26,331 bases of DNA from DATCVA01 sp036567205 (GTDB lineage Bacteria; Pseudomonadota; Gammaproteobacteria; Burkholderiales; Burkholderiaceae_B), in assembly GCA_036567205.1 (NCBI GenBank), contig DATCVA010000289.1, positions 1 through 26,331 on the forward strand. Reading direction: 5' to 3'. How positions within the stretch are numbered: the first letter of the stretch is position 1; each line of letters opens with the position of its first letter. This document shows, one piece after another, positions 1-7,769 of this stretch. A program made the translations under genes and the position numbers. Below the pieces are notes generated by a model, which saw nothing but the letters and a program-made list of their open reading frames with translations, was not told where the DNA came from and searched no databases.

Positions 1-745
1 GCACAGCCAATGCAAGTACACGTGGATTGCGTTTGCCTACCGTAGAGACAAACCCTTGTTTGCGGATGACATTTAATGTGGCTCGAAATTCTTTCCAGTC
101 GCTGCCTAGCCCAGCCGCTGCGATTTCAGACTGTTTTGCCAAATATAAGGCCTGTACTTGATGTGGTGCTAGGTGCGCAAGAATGGCTTGTGAGCCAGCC
201 CCTTGAAACAAGGGTAAGGTCGAGCCCCGTCCTCTATAGATCGGCATCTTCTCGTTGGCGTGAATAATGTGGTCAGGACCGGTTTGATGTATGCAAAGCA
301 CCCGGTCTTTGAATAAAGAGCAAAGGAGAAGCGTCCGGTTCTCGCAGATAGGAGCCAATTCCGCCATGATGGTCTTTCCAGCATTTAACAACGGATCCGA
401 CAATTGCAGCAGACGTTCAAGCTCTATGACCCGAGGCCCCAATCCGTACCGGCCCTTGCCTTGTTGCACCAATAAGCCGCTGTCGCATAACTCTTGCAAG
501 TAGCGGTAGCAGGTTGAGCGCCCCACACCCAACTGTGCTCCGACTTCGTCGACTTGGACGATCGTCGTCTCGGGCGTAAACAGATCCAGTATGTCGAGAA
601 TGCGCGATACGGAACTGCGGCCGTTTGCGGCAGATCCCGTGACGATGGCATCCGACATTGCATCGTTTTTTTCGACGGGTGGATTGGCGCTGTATTTTTG
701 AATACGGCTGTCTGGCATGGTCTTCTCAAAAGGCTGTCTGTTCAT
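1..745 (-). CDS. IclR-family transcriptional regulator, partial (C-terminus beyond left edge)
   Basis: The minus strand is open from an ATG at 745 to the left edge, giving 248 codons with no stop, so the gene is cut by the window. An N-terminal tail of about 40 residues is followed by an IclR winged helix-turn-helix (motifs SVSRILDILDLF, VGAQLGVGRSTCYRYLQEL, GLLVQQGKGRYGLGPRVIEL). The start of the effector domain follows (LAPICENRTLLLCSLFKDRVLCIHQ). IclR proteins bind palindromic operators as dimers and usually control a neighbouring catabolic operon. The gene is divergent from the aldolase-like gene at 878, which I infer is its target. An internal ATG at 718 has a closer purine-rich ribosome site (GAGAAG) and is an alternative start. 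The inducer is unknown. Confidence 0.88.
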   Translation of the reverse strand, partial: MNRQPFEKTMPDSRIQKYSANPPVEKNDAMSDAIVTGSAANGRSSVSRILDILDLFTPETTIVQVDEVGAQLGVGRSTCYRYLQELCDSGLLVQQGKGRYGLGPRVIELERLLQLSDPLLNAGKTIMAELAPICENRTLLLCSLFKDRVLCIHQTGPDHIIHANEKMPIYRGRGSTLPLFQGAGSQAILAHLAPHQVQALYLAKQSEIAAAGLGSDWKEFRATLNVIRKQGFVSTVGKRNPRVLALAV

Positions 746-795
746 TCCATATGATCGCATATTTCATCGTTTTTTTAGGGAGTTCCTCATCAATA

Positions 796-842
796 AATTA
801 ATTATTTCTCTTATTGAAAGAAATAATTAATTCTCTTATAAT
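796..842 (+). promoter_or_regulatory. Sigma-70 promoter overlapped by a perfect inverted repeat (putative IclR operator)
   Basis: TTGAAA (814-819) and TATAAT (837-842) are separated by exactly 17 bp, a near-consensus sigma-70 promoter reading towards the gene at 878. A perfect inverted repeat, AATTAATTATTTCT (796-809) and AGAAATAATTAATT (819-832), lies around the -35 box, with its right arm inside the spacer. A dimeric repressor bound here would block RNA polymerase. That the divergent IclR protein is the binder is inferred from position. An AAGGA ribosome site (864-868) lies 9 nt before the ATG. Confidence 0.7.
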
Positions 843-877
843 AAGAAAAATTACAAAACACTTAAGGAAAATACATA

Positions 878-1666
878 ATGAGTAGGCAAGAAGTTTTGAA
901 CGATTATGAAGAATACAAAAGCAAAGGCCGTATCTGGGGGCAAGTACCAGTCGAGCGAATCACGAAAATTAAATTCAAGCGCACAGACAAAGCGATCATT
1001 GACCGCTACCTTAAGCTCCCTGACCTAACCACGACTGTGTCAGATCTTTTGGATGCCTATGGCGTCTGTGGCGTCATTGCCGCGTCCCATATCCGTCCGT
1101 TGCTGGAAGGAAAGAAGATCGTCGGCAACGCGGTCACACTTCGCTCTATGCCTGAACGGAAAACGCCGACCCAAGGCTATATGGATAAAGAGCCCATCAA
1201 GATGTCAACCCGCGAAATTTATTATTTGTCGGAGCCCGGGGATGTTTTAGTGGCGGATTTTGCCGGTAATTTGGATGTGTCCAATATGGGTGGACAATCG
1301 GCACTGGTGGCCAAAACACACGGATTTGTTGGGGCAATCGTAAACGGGGCTGTCCGTGACCTGCCCGCAATTCGTGAGCTGGATTATCCGATATGGGCTG
1401 CGGGTGTTACCCCTATTACAGGCAAATTCCGCATGGAAGCCATGGAAATCAATGGACCGGTCAGGGTACATGACATCGTTGTTTATCCGGGCGATCTTAT
1501 TGTTGCCGACGATTCGGGAATTTGTGTCGTCCCGGCCGAGTTTGTGGAAAAGCTGATTAATGATGCGGAAAGCGTGGGGGTGGCGGAAGATAAAATGCGT
1601 GAATTAATCGAAGCTAAAGCGCCCATTGCCGAGTTGCGACCCTTGTTTCGAAAACGTTACGACTAA
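878..1666 (+). CDS. RraA-like / HMG-CHA aldolase family protein
   Basis: A 262-residue cytoplasmic protein of the RraA-like fold, which includes 4-hydroxy-4-methyl-2-oxoglutarate/4-carboxy-4-hydroxy-2-oxoadipate aldolases and the RNase E inhibitor RraA. The family core is visible: GNAVTLR near 83-89, PGDVLVAD near 120-127, GGQSALVAKTHG near 138-149, the NGAVRD motif at 156-161 (Arg160 and Asp161 match the metal/substrate-binding Arg-Asp pair of the aldolases) and PGDLIVADDSG at 204-214. It has about 35 extra N-terminal residues compared with compact RraA proteins, which favours a catabolic enzyme over the RNase regulator. It would cleave a hydroxy-oxo-dicarboxylate to pyruvate or oxaloacetate, or decarboxylate oxaloacetate. 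The next gene is a Bug receptor 56 bp downstream, probably cotranscribed. Exact substrate unknown. Confidence 0.85.
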   Translation: MSRQEVLNDYEEYKSKGRIWGQVPVERITKIKFKRTDKAIIDRYLKLPDLTTTVSDLLDAYGVCGVIAASHIRPLLEGKKIVGNAVTLRSMPERKTPTQGYMDKEPIKMSTREIYYLSEPGDVLVADFAGNLDVSNMGGQSALVAKTHGFVGAIVNGAVRDLPAIRELDYPIWAAGVTPITGKFRMEAMEINGPVRVHDIVVYPGDLIVADDSGICVVPAEFVEKLINDAESVGVAEDKMRELIEAKAPIAELRPLFRKRYD

Positions 1667-1722
1667 CTTCCTGTGCAGCGAATGTATAACGCTTTTTTTA
1701 TATATAGAATAAGGAGACTTTA

Positions 1723-2718
1723 ATGAGTACGTTAAAGCGCATTTTGCGTCGTGCGATAGTTCGAGCATTGCCATTGTTGGGCACGATATTTCTTCCCGCT
1801 TTGGCTGCCGCGCAGGTCTATCCCGCGGCCCCTATTAAGTTGGTTGTGCCATTCTCGGGGGGCGGTGGCACTGACGCGGTAGCTCGGGTGGTGGCGCAGT
1901 CGTTAGCTGAGACTATCGGTCAGCCCGTTATCGTGGAAAACCGCCCAGGCGCAGCGGGCGCGTTGGGAACAATTAACGTTGTACGTTCCCGTGCTGACGG
2001 CTATACATTGTTATTGGGAAGTAATGGGCCCATTGCCATCAATCCTAGCCTGGATCCCAAGCTGGGTTATGAACCCATACGAGATTTGGTTGCCGTGTCA
2101 GGTATTGCTTCAGTACCCTTTTTGCTTGTGGCCAATACTGACTTTCCCGCCAATAATATTGAAGAGTTAATTAAAATTGCAAAAAACAAACCGGGTACGG
2201 TTAATTTTGCTTCGCCCGGCACAGGAACGACTAACCATCTGGTGGGCGAACTGCTCAAGACGATGACTCATATCGATATGGTGCATATTCCTTATAAAGG
2301 TGCGGCGCCCGCCATGAATGATGTTGCCAGTGGTGTTGTGCAGATTATGTCGGGTGATATCAATACGCTTTTGCCAATGATTGACAGCGGACGCATTAAG
2401 CCGGTAGCGGTCACAGGCGCCAAGCGCAGCCGCCTGGTTTCCAAGGTTCCCACTGTGGCTGAGAGTGGCGTGCCAGGGTTTGAAGCAAATGGCTGGTTTG
2501 GCTTGTTTGCTCCGGCGGGAACGCCCCCAGAGATTCTCAGCAAACTGTCGGATGCAATGGCTATCGTGTTGAAAAATCCTGACGTAGTTAGTCGGATCGA
2601 CGCTTTGGGTGGCACACCATTACTGCTTTCGGGCAAGGCGTTCGAAGATTTTTCTGAAAAAGAGCGCGCCAAATGGAAGGAAGTGATTGACGCGCATAAT
2701 ATTATGGCCGGTGGCTAA
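1723..2718 (+). CDS. Bug/TctC-family periplasmic substrate-binding protein (orphan receptor)
   Basis: A 331-residue periplasmic receptor of the tripartite tricarboxylate transporter receptor family (Bug). A Sec-type leader (basic start, hydrophobic stretch, Ala-rich cleavage region near residues 28-31) precedes the family hallmarks: IKLVVPFSGGGGTDAVAR near 38-55, VIVENRPGAAG near 68-78, ADGYTLLLGSNG near 91-102, and HIPYKGAAPAMNDVASG in the second lobe. The ATG at 1723 has a strong ribosome site (AAGGAGA, 1711-1717). No TctA or TctB lies beside it, so it probably shares a distant permease or acts as a sensor, both known for orphan Bug proteins. Ligands are typically carboxylates. Its pairing with the aldolase-like gene suggests it binds that pathway's substrate. 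Confidence 0.93.
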   Translation: MSTLKRILRRAIVRALPLLGTIFLPALAAAQVYPAAPIKLVVPFSGGGGTDAVARVVAQSLAETIGQPVIVENRPGAAGALGTINVVRSRADGYTLLLGSNGPIAINPSLDPKLGYEPIRDLVAVSGIASVPFLLVANTDFPANNIEELIKIAKNKPGTVNFASPGTGTTNHLVGELLKTMTHIDMVHIPYKGAAPAMNDVASGVVQIMSGDINTLLPMIDSGRIKPVAVTGAKRSRLVSKVPTVAESGVPGFEANGWFGLFAPAGTPPEILSKLSDAMAIVLKNPDVVSRIDALGGTPLLLSGKAFEDFSEKERAKWKEVIDAHNIMAGG

Positions 2719-2833
2719 GCGTTTCGGTAAGACTGTCTATTACGGACCAGCACAGGACATTCTGGACGAAAGCGCATGCACACTTGTGGGCTGGTCTGAA
2801 TGGCGAAATGCCAGGGTGTCGTGAAGCCCTGCA

Positions 2834-4393
2834 TCACAGCAGCCACTCAATAGGCAGCAACGACAAAAGCTTGACGCCGGCGCGTTGCCAGAAGCTCGTG
2901 CCGGGCTCGGTGTCATGCCGCACTGACTTTCCGTTTACTTGCTCGAGCCAATATAGTCGTCCAGTATCCGATAAACGCACCTCGTAAGCTGCAGCGCGAA
3001 TTTTTTTATCAAATGCTGCAGCGATTTGCATGGCTAATGCAGGGCTTTCGATAACCAAACCAAGCTCGGTGTTCAGCTTTGCCGAACGTGGATCAAAATT
3101 GAACGAGCCTACGAATACGCGCGAACGGTCGACAGAAAACGTTTTTGCGTGCAGGCTAGAGCCTGAGCTGCCAAACGGTCCCGTGTTTTTGTTTTTTTCG
3201 GACTCGGGCGATAGGCGTCGCATTTCGTAGAGGTGGATTCCCGCTTTAAGAAGTGGCTTGCGTCTTTTTGCATAGCCGGCGTGGACAGCGGCCACGTCGG
3301 TTGCGTCGAGCGAGTTGGTGAGTATCTTGATTTGCACGCCTTTTTGAGCCATGGCCGCGAATGCGTCCACGCCAGCAGCGCCAGGCACGAAATAAGGGGA
3401 GACAAGATCAAGCTCTGACTCCGGGTTACCAATGATTTGGCTAAGCTCGTGGGTTAACAGTTTGTCGGGCGAAGCCAGGGCTAGCCCCTTGCCGGGGTCA
3501 TCGCTGACAAGGCGGGCTGTTGCCCATTCAAACTGAAGAGTGCCGTTCATTAGCCCATGGATCAAAGCTGAATTATGCAAAGCCGCTATATAGGCCGCGG
3601 CTGCGGGATTGCGTTCAACCAGGGAGGCTTCCGTCGCCAGTTTTTTCAGTTCGGCAGAGTCGACGTACGGCAACACCGTGGTCACGGGATAGGATGAATC
3701 GCTTGCCCAGTAACGGTCAAAATCGTTGGATACTTCATTGACTACCGGACCCACTGCAAGAACATCCAGGTCGGCGAACAGCACCCCATCTGTCGCGCCA
3801 AAATACTCGTCTCCGACGTTGCGGCCGCCGATGATGGTGGCTTGATTGTCGGCGGTAAACGACTTGTTGTGCATGCGCCTGTTCGCGCGCGAGAAATCAG
3901 TGACATACCCGATCCAGCGTGGCTTGCGAATCGTAAACGGATTGAAGAGGCGAACTTCGATATTCGGATGAGCATCAAGCGCGGCGAGTGTTGTGTCGAG
4001 GCCGGACGTGTTGTTATCGTCAAGCAAAAGCCGCACGCGAACACCGCGATCGGCCGCTGCATGCAATGCTTCGAATAGCAAAGTGCCTGTGAGGTCATTA
4101 CGCCAGATGTAATACTGGATATCCAGGGTGCGTTCAGCTGCCTGCGCCAAAAGAGCACGGGCGGCAAATGCATCGCGTGCATTTGACAAAGAATAGATGC
4201 CTGACTTCCCGGGATGTTGTTCTGCCTGAGGCGATATCCCATTACCCAGCCTGGTCGATTCAGCCTCGGCTTCGGGCAGAGCTATTGTCTGGCTGCGGTT
4301 TTCAAGCGATGGCAATGGGTTGCACCCTCCGATCAGGCCTATGCACAAGCAAAGGGAAAAAATGCAAAGTGCGGCGCGTGTAGATACGTTCAT
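2834..4393 (-). CDS. Phospholipase D-family lipoprotein (cardiolipin synthase ClsC/YmdC-like)
   Basis: A 519-residue protein with a lipoprotein leader: hydrophobic residues 7-23, then lipobox I-G-G-C with Cys24 as the predicted lipidated residue. Two complete HKD phosphodiesterase motifs are present: H175-x-K177-x4-D182 followed by GGRNVGDEYF, and H415-x-K417-x4-D422 followed by GSFNFDPRS. This two-HKD arrangement in about 500 residues fits bacterial cardiolipin synthases of the ClsC type and related PLD-like hydrolases, which transfer or hydrolyse phosphatidyl groups at the membrane. The lipid anchor points to a periplasmic, membrane-bound position. It stands alone, converging on the Bug gene to its left, and has no evident link to the catabolic modules. 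Whether it is a cardiolipin synthase or another PLD enzyme is not decided by these motifs. Confidence 0.9.
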   Translation of the reverse strand: MNVSTRAALCIFSLCLCIGLIGGCNPLPSLENRSQTIALPEAEAESTRLGNGISPQAEQHPGKSGIYSLSNARDAFAARALLAQAAERTLDIQYYIWRNDLTGTLLFEALHAAADRGVRVRLLLDDNNTSGLDTTLAALDAHPNIEVRLFNPFTIRKPRWIGYVTDFSRANRRMHNKSFTADNQATIIGGRNVGDEYFGATDGVLFADLDVLAVGPVVNEVSNDFDRYWASDSSYPVTTVLPYVDSAELKKLATEASLVERNPAAAAYIAALHNSALIHGLMNGTLQFEWATARLVSDDPGKGLALASPDKLLTHELSQIIGNPESELDLVSPYFVPGAAGVDAFAAMAQKGVQIKILTNSLDATDVAAVHAGYAKRRKPLLKAGIHLYEMRRLSPESEKNKNTGPFGSSGSSLHAKTFSVDRSRVFVGSFNFDPRSAKLNTELGLVIESPALAMQIAAAFDKKIRAAAYEVRLSDTGRLYWLEQVNGKSVRHDTEPGTSFWQRAGVKLLSLLPIEWLL

Positions 4394-4689
4394 TGTGCCG
4401 GGCTCCCGTGCATCTATGGTGTCATATTAACTAAAAGGTTATCAGCTAAATGACATCTTAGTCACTCGGCGGGCCAATTCAGTAATGGTCAGACGGCACC
4501 GAGCCGTTTTGATATCTGTTTTGCCGTGCGCACCGCAGGATCGCAATGGTTTTTGGGCTTGAAGCGAATATTTGTGCAGCCGCATGCCAAGCACGATGGC
4601 ATGTCTCATGGTTGAGTTATGCCATCGTGCACGTATCAGTATTGTTTAGCGGGGCTTTTTACAAGGTCCGAGCGTAGCAGCGGCGAAAG
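4394..4689. other. Intergenic region between the PLD gene and the tctA 3' end
   Basis: About 296 bp without a convincing gene. It should contain the promoter of the PLD lipoprotein gene near its left end, but I find no clear -35/-10 pair. The one strong structure is the 12-bp inverted repeat at 4591-4630, listed separately. Confidence 0.5.
4591..4630. repeat. 12-bp perfect inverted repeat (hairpin) downstream of tctA
   Basis: GCACGATGGCAT (4591-4602) and ATGCCATCGTGC (4619-4630) are perfect reverse complements separated by 16 nt. The site lies about 60 bp past the tctA stop codon, where it could form the 3' hairpin of the long minus-strand transcript. No T-run follows on either strand, so it is not a standard intrinsic terminator. 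It may protect the mRNA end or be a protein-binding site. A second, overlapping pairing (CATGCC 4583-4588 with GGCATG 4598-4603) could compete with it. Confidence 0.55.
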
Positions 4690-6216
4690 TTATTCCGAGG
4701 ACTCTATCGCCAGTTTCTTTATCTTGATACCGAATAGCTTTGCCACCAAGGCACGCAGCAGTCCGAATGTCATAATGAATACGACCAGCGCCCAGATACC
4801 GACCGCAATCGGGCTGTCGTAGAACACTGAGATATCGCCCAGACTCATGAACAGCGCCTCGCGCAAATGTTTTTCGATTAATGGCCCGAGCACCAATCCT
4901 ACTACTAGCGGTGCCAGTTGAAAATCGAACTTATGCAGCACATAGCCGATGCACCCCATTAGCAGCAATATATAGACATCCAGCATGCTGTTGCGCACGC
5001 TGTAGGATCCGATTACTGTCAAGACCAAGATCATTGGCAGAAAAATATGGTGTGGAATTCGTAAAAGACTGACCCAGACGCTGATTAGTGGAATGTTAAG
5101 AATTAACAGCATGACATTGCCGATCAGCATCGATACGATCACACCCCAAAAAATCTCGGGGTTATTCGTCAGCAGGAGCGGGCCAGGCTGCACGCCATGT
5201 ACCATCAGGGCGGCCAGCATTAATGCGGTGACCGAACCGAACGGAATGCCCAGTGCAAGCAATGGCGCCATCGATGAGGTCGCCGCGGCGTTGTTGGCGG
5301 TCTCGGGGCCGGCTACGCCTTCAATGGCCCCCTCGCCGATTTCGCTGCGATATCTGGAAACGGCTTTTTCCAGGCGGTAACTGGCGAAGCTTGATAGAGT
5401 CGCAGAAGGTCCCGGCAGCAATCCAAAAATGAAACCGATAATGGTGCCACGGCCATAAGGAGCCCATGATCGACGCATTTCTTCGCCTGTTGGCAGCATC
5501 TCGCGCAATTTGACAGCAAGTGGTTTGACCTGTCGATCCAGCGAAGCAACCACGGTCATGATTTCTGCCAGTCCGTACAAGCCCACGACCACTGCGACGA
5601 GTTCAACGCCTTGGCTAAGATCGTTGATGTCAAACGTGAAACGGTTTTGAGCTGTGACCTGTTCTTCGCCGATAGTGCTTAGCACCAGGCCGATCGCCAT
5701 GGGAAAAATGCCGGCAGCCAAGGAGCCCCCTGATACTCGCGAGAGAATTAGCAAGCCACCTGCGGTCAGCGCAAAAAATTCTGCCGGCCCAAAAAGAATC
5801 CCAAAATCCGCCAGCATTGGCGAGAACAGCATGACGCCGGCCACTGAAACTGTGCCGCCTACGAAAGAGCCGATGGCGACAATAGACAGCACACCGCCCG
5901 CCCTGCCTTTTTTGGTTAATTTGTAACCGTCAATGCAGGTCATTACCGAAGACGATTCACCTGGCATGTTCAGTAATATGGCGGTAGTCGAACCGCCATA
6001 TTGCGCACCATAATACATGCCGGCCATCATTATCAGGCCGGCGCTCGGGCCCAGAGAGTAGGTGATTGGCAAAAGCATGGCTATGCCAGCTACGGGACCA
6101 AGGCCAGGAAGGACACCAATTGCAGTACCCGCAAGCGCGCCTGCAAATGCCGCTAACAGGTTTTGAGCCGTCAGGACAACGCTTAAGCCATACAGCAAGC
6201 CATCGATAGCATTCAT
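4690..6216 (-). CDS. tctA: Tripartite tricarboxylate transporter large permease, TctA family
   Basis: A 508-residue, highly hydrophobic inner-membrane protein with the usual length (about 500) and many transmembrane segments of TctA. Family signatures are present: GVLPGLGPVAGIAMLLPITY near 34-53, YGAQYGGSTTAILLNMPGES near 69-88, and the internally repeated second half with LLPGPSATLSSFASYRLEK and GPETANNAAATSSMAPLLALGIP. TctA forms the ion-coupled translocation path, using TctC-captured substrate. It is the last gene of the minus-strand operon, 17 bp after tctB, with an AAGGA ribosome site upstream of the ATG at 6216. The substrate class is carboxylates. Nothing in the sequence separates citrate-like from other ligands. 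Confidence 0.96.
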   Translation of the reverse strand: MNAIDGLLYGLSVVLTAQNLLAAFAGALAGTAIGVLPGLGPVAGIAMLLPITYSLGPSAGLIMMAGMYYGAQYGGSTTAILLNMPGESSSVMTCIDGYKLTKKGRAGGVLSIVAIGSFVGGTVSVAGVMLFSPMLADFGILFGPAEFFALTAGGLLILSRVSGGSLAAGIFPMAIGLVLSTIGEEQVTAQNRFTFDINDLSQGVELVAVVVGLYGLAEIMTVVASLDRQVKPLAVKLREMLPTGEEMRRSWAPYGRGTIIGFIFGLLPGPSATLSSFASYRLEKAVSRYRSEIGEGAIEGVAGPETANNAAATSSMAPLLALGIPFGSVTALMLAALMVHGVQPGPLLLTNNPEIFWGVIVSMLIGNVMLLILNIPLISVWVSLLRIPHHIFLPMILVLTVIGSYSVRNSMLDVYILLLMGCIGYVLHKFDFQLAPLVVGLVLGPLIEKHLREALFMSLGDISVFYDSPIAVGIWALVVFIMTFGLLRALVAKLFGIKIKKLAIESSE

Positions 6217-6233
6217 ATTGTGATCTATCCTTG

Positions 6234-6707
6234 TTACGCGAAGAGCGCACCGTATGGCATCGGCACTTTAAGCAGGTAAATAAAGACTGCATAAAGCGCG
6301 CCGGCCATTATTAGCGAATACGCCGCAATGCGCGGCCAAGAGAGTGTCGACAGCACACGCATGAGCGCGATGCAAAATAGTGTGCTGCTAATCAGTTGGC
6401 CCAGCCAAGGCAATATAAGGAAATAGCCCAGCAGCAATGCAATCAGACTTAACAGCCGTATAAGGTCTGCACCCTTTGGAAAGGTAGTCTTTTCGGTGTG
6501 CTCCATTTTCCAGCCTTCCCACATTGCCGCAAGGCTGGCCAGTAGCAGTAGTATGCCGGCGATGACGGGAAATACTGCCGCCCCAGGCTGATCTAACTGC
6601 CCTGCGGGCAATTGAAGAGATAAGCCCAGGTATCCGGCGGCAAAAAAAGCGCCGATGCCGCCCAGAGCGAGATACCCTTTGCGCTTTTGGCAACTAACGA
6701 CGGTCAC
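6234..6707 (-). CDS. tctB: Tripartite tricarboxylate transporter small permease, TctB family
   Basis: A 157-residue membrane protein with four predicted hydrophobic segments (about residues 12-30, 44-62, 83-102 and 125-146), the normal size and layout of TctB. The start is a GTG at 6707 whose GTGA overlaps the TGA stop of the tctC gene, so translation is probably coupled. A GGGAG ribosome site lies 7 nt upstream. TctB works with TctA as the small, poorly conserved membrane subunit of the transporter. Identification rests on hydropathy, size and its position between tctC and tctA rather than on conserved motifs. Confidence 0.92.
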   Translation of the reverse strand: MTVVSCQKRKGYLALGGIGAFFAAGYLGLSLQLPAGQLDQPGAAVFPVIAGILLLLASLAAMWEGWKMEHTEKTTFPKGADLIRLLSLIALLLGYFLILPWLGQLISSTLFCIALMRVLSTLSWPRIAAYSLIMAGALYAVFIYLLKVPMPYGALFA

Positions 6708-7693
6708 TTGGCAGCTCCCGCCTTAGCCTGGTCGAGCCATTGAATCAGACCTGAAAACTCTTCACCCAAAGCCCGCAGTTCGGAGGCTGTTGCTTCGGGA
6801 TTTTTGGAGTCAATGATATAACCGTTTTTTTGAGCAAACGCTTGGAATTCTGACGTTTGTACTGCTTTTTGGGAGGCGGCGACCAGTTTGTTCAGAAGGT
6901 CCTCAGGCATACCTTTAGGGGCGATCACACTATAGCTGGCCGGCAAAGTTGCGTTGTAGCCGGCGTCCGGTACGGAAGTCGCCTCGGGAGCAAGTGGATA
7001 GGTGCCTTTGGCAAACACAGCCAGTACTTTGAGCTTGCCCGCCTGAGCTTGAGCGATAGGGTTGCCGCCGTAGCCAATGCCCGCTTCCACCCGGCCGCCC
7101 ATGACCGACAACAATACTTCTCCGCCACCGCCTGTGAATGGAACAGTGGCCAGCTTCACATCGGCGCTACGGTTAAGTTGCTGGATGACCAGGTCGCTAA
7201 TGGATCGTACGCCCGAAACGGCAACCCGTATTTTGCCTGGCTTGTTCTTGGCGTCGGCAAGAAACTCCTCGAAGTTCTTCCACGGCGCATCTGGACGCAC
7301 CAGTAATAGCGCTGGTACATCGGCCAGTTTAACGAGCGGTTGATAATCGTCTGGTGACTTGTAGGCTAGGTTGCTATTGACTAACGGTTGGTATGCCAGA
7401 GCCGCGCTGTCTCCAAGGCCCATGGTGTAGCCGTCTGCTTTGGCGCGTACAACCAGGTTGGTACCGATGGTTGCAGATCCGCCTGCGCGGTTCTCAACGT
7501 TTATATTGCCAGGCAACGCTTTTTCAAGCTGCGCAGCGAAAGCGCGGCCAAGAGGATCGGTCGAGCCGCCAGGATTGAATGGAACGATGAATGTGATGTC
7601 GCGCGAAGGAAAATTCTGTGCTTGCGCCGTGGCGGTGGCCATTACTGCCGCTACTAACAAACCTCGCATAACCGCGGTTAGAACTTGTCTCAT
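6704..7693 (-). CDS. tctC: TctC/Bug periplasmic receptor of the complete TTT system
   Basis: A 329-residue periplasmic binding protein with a cleavable leader (ATATAQA near 20-26), then the Bug signatures: ITFIVPFNPGGSTDPLGRAF near 34-53, NVENRAGGSATIGTNLV near 75-91, and ADGYTMGLGDSAALAYQPLV near 95-114. The ATG at 7693 has a good ribosome site (AAGGAAGAG). It is the only one of the four Bug proteins here encoded with its TctB and TctA partners, overlapping tctB by 4 bp. It follows the amidase by 76 bp, so the transporter is probably expressed with the upstream enzymes and imports their substrate. Confidence 0.95.
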   Translation of the reverse strand: MRQVLTAVMRGLLVAAVMATATAQAQNFPSRDITFIVPFNPGGSTDPLGRAFAAQLEKALPGNINVENRAGGSATIGTNLVVRAKADGYTMGLGDSAALAYQPLVNSNLAYKSPDDYQPLVKLADVPALLLVRPDAPWKNFEEFLADAKNKPGKIRVAVSGVRSISDLVIQQLNRSADVKLATVPFTGGGGEVLLSVMGGRVEAGIGYGGNPIAQAQAGKLKVLAVFAKGTYPLAPEATSVPDAGYNATLPASYSVIAPKGMPEDLLNKLVAASQKAVQTSEFQAFAQKNGYIIDSKNPEATASELRALGEEFSGLIQWLDQAKAGAAK

Positions 7694-7769
7694 ATCTCTT
7701 CCTTTTTATAACGTGCTTGATTTAAAAAAACAGTTTTTTGATGTAGGTAATGTTGTTATGTGTTTTGCT

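Noticed and set aside
424..729. 101-codon minus-strand ORF at the left end
   Set aside because: A +1 or +2 shadow frame of the partial IclR gene, whose own frame gives clear winged-helix motifs.
2719..2833. Loose CCAGC.../...GCTGG inverted repeat in the convergent gap as a terminator
   Set aside because: Arms are widely spaced and mismatched, and no T-run follows.
3742..4242. 166-codon ORF on the minus strand
   Set aside because: It is an alternative frame on the same strand as the phospholipase D gene, which has two intact HKD motifs. The translation resembles no family.
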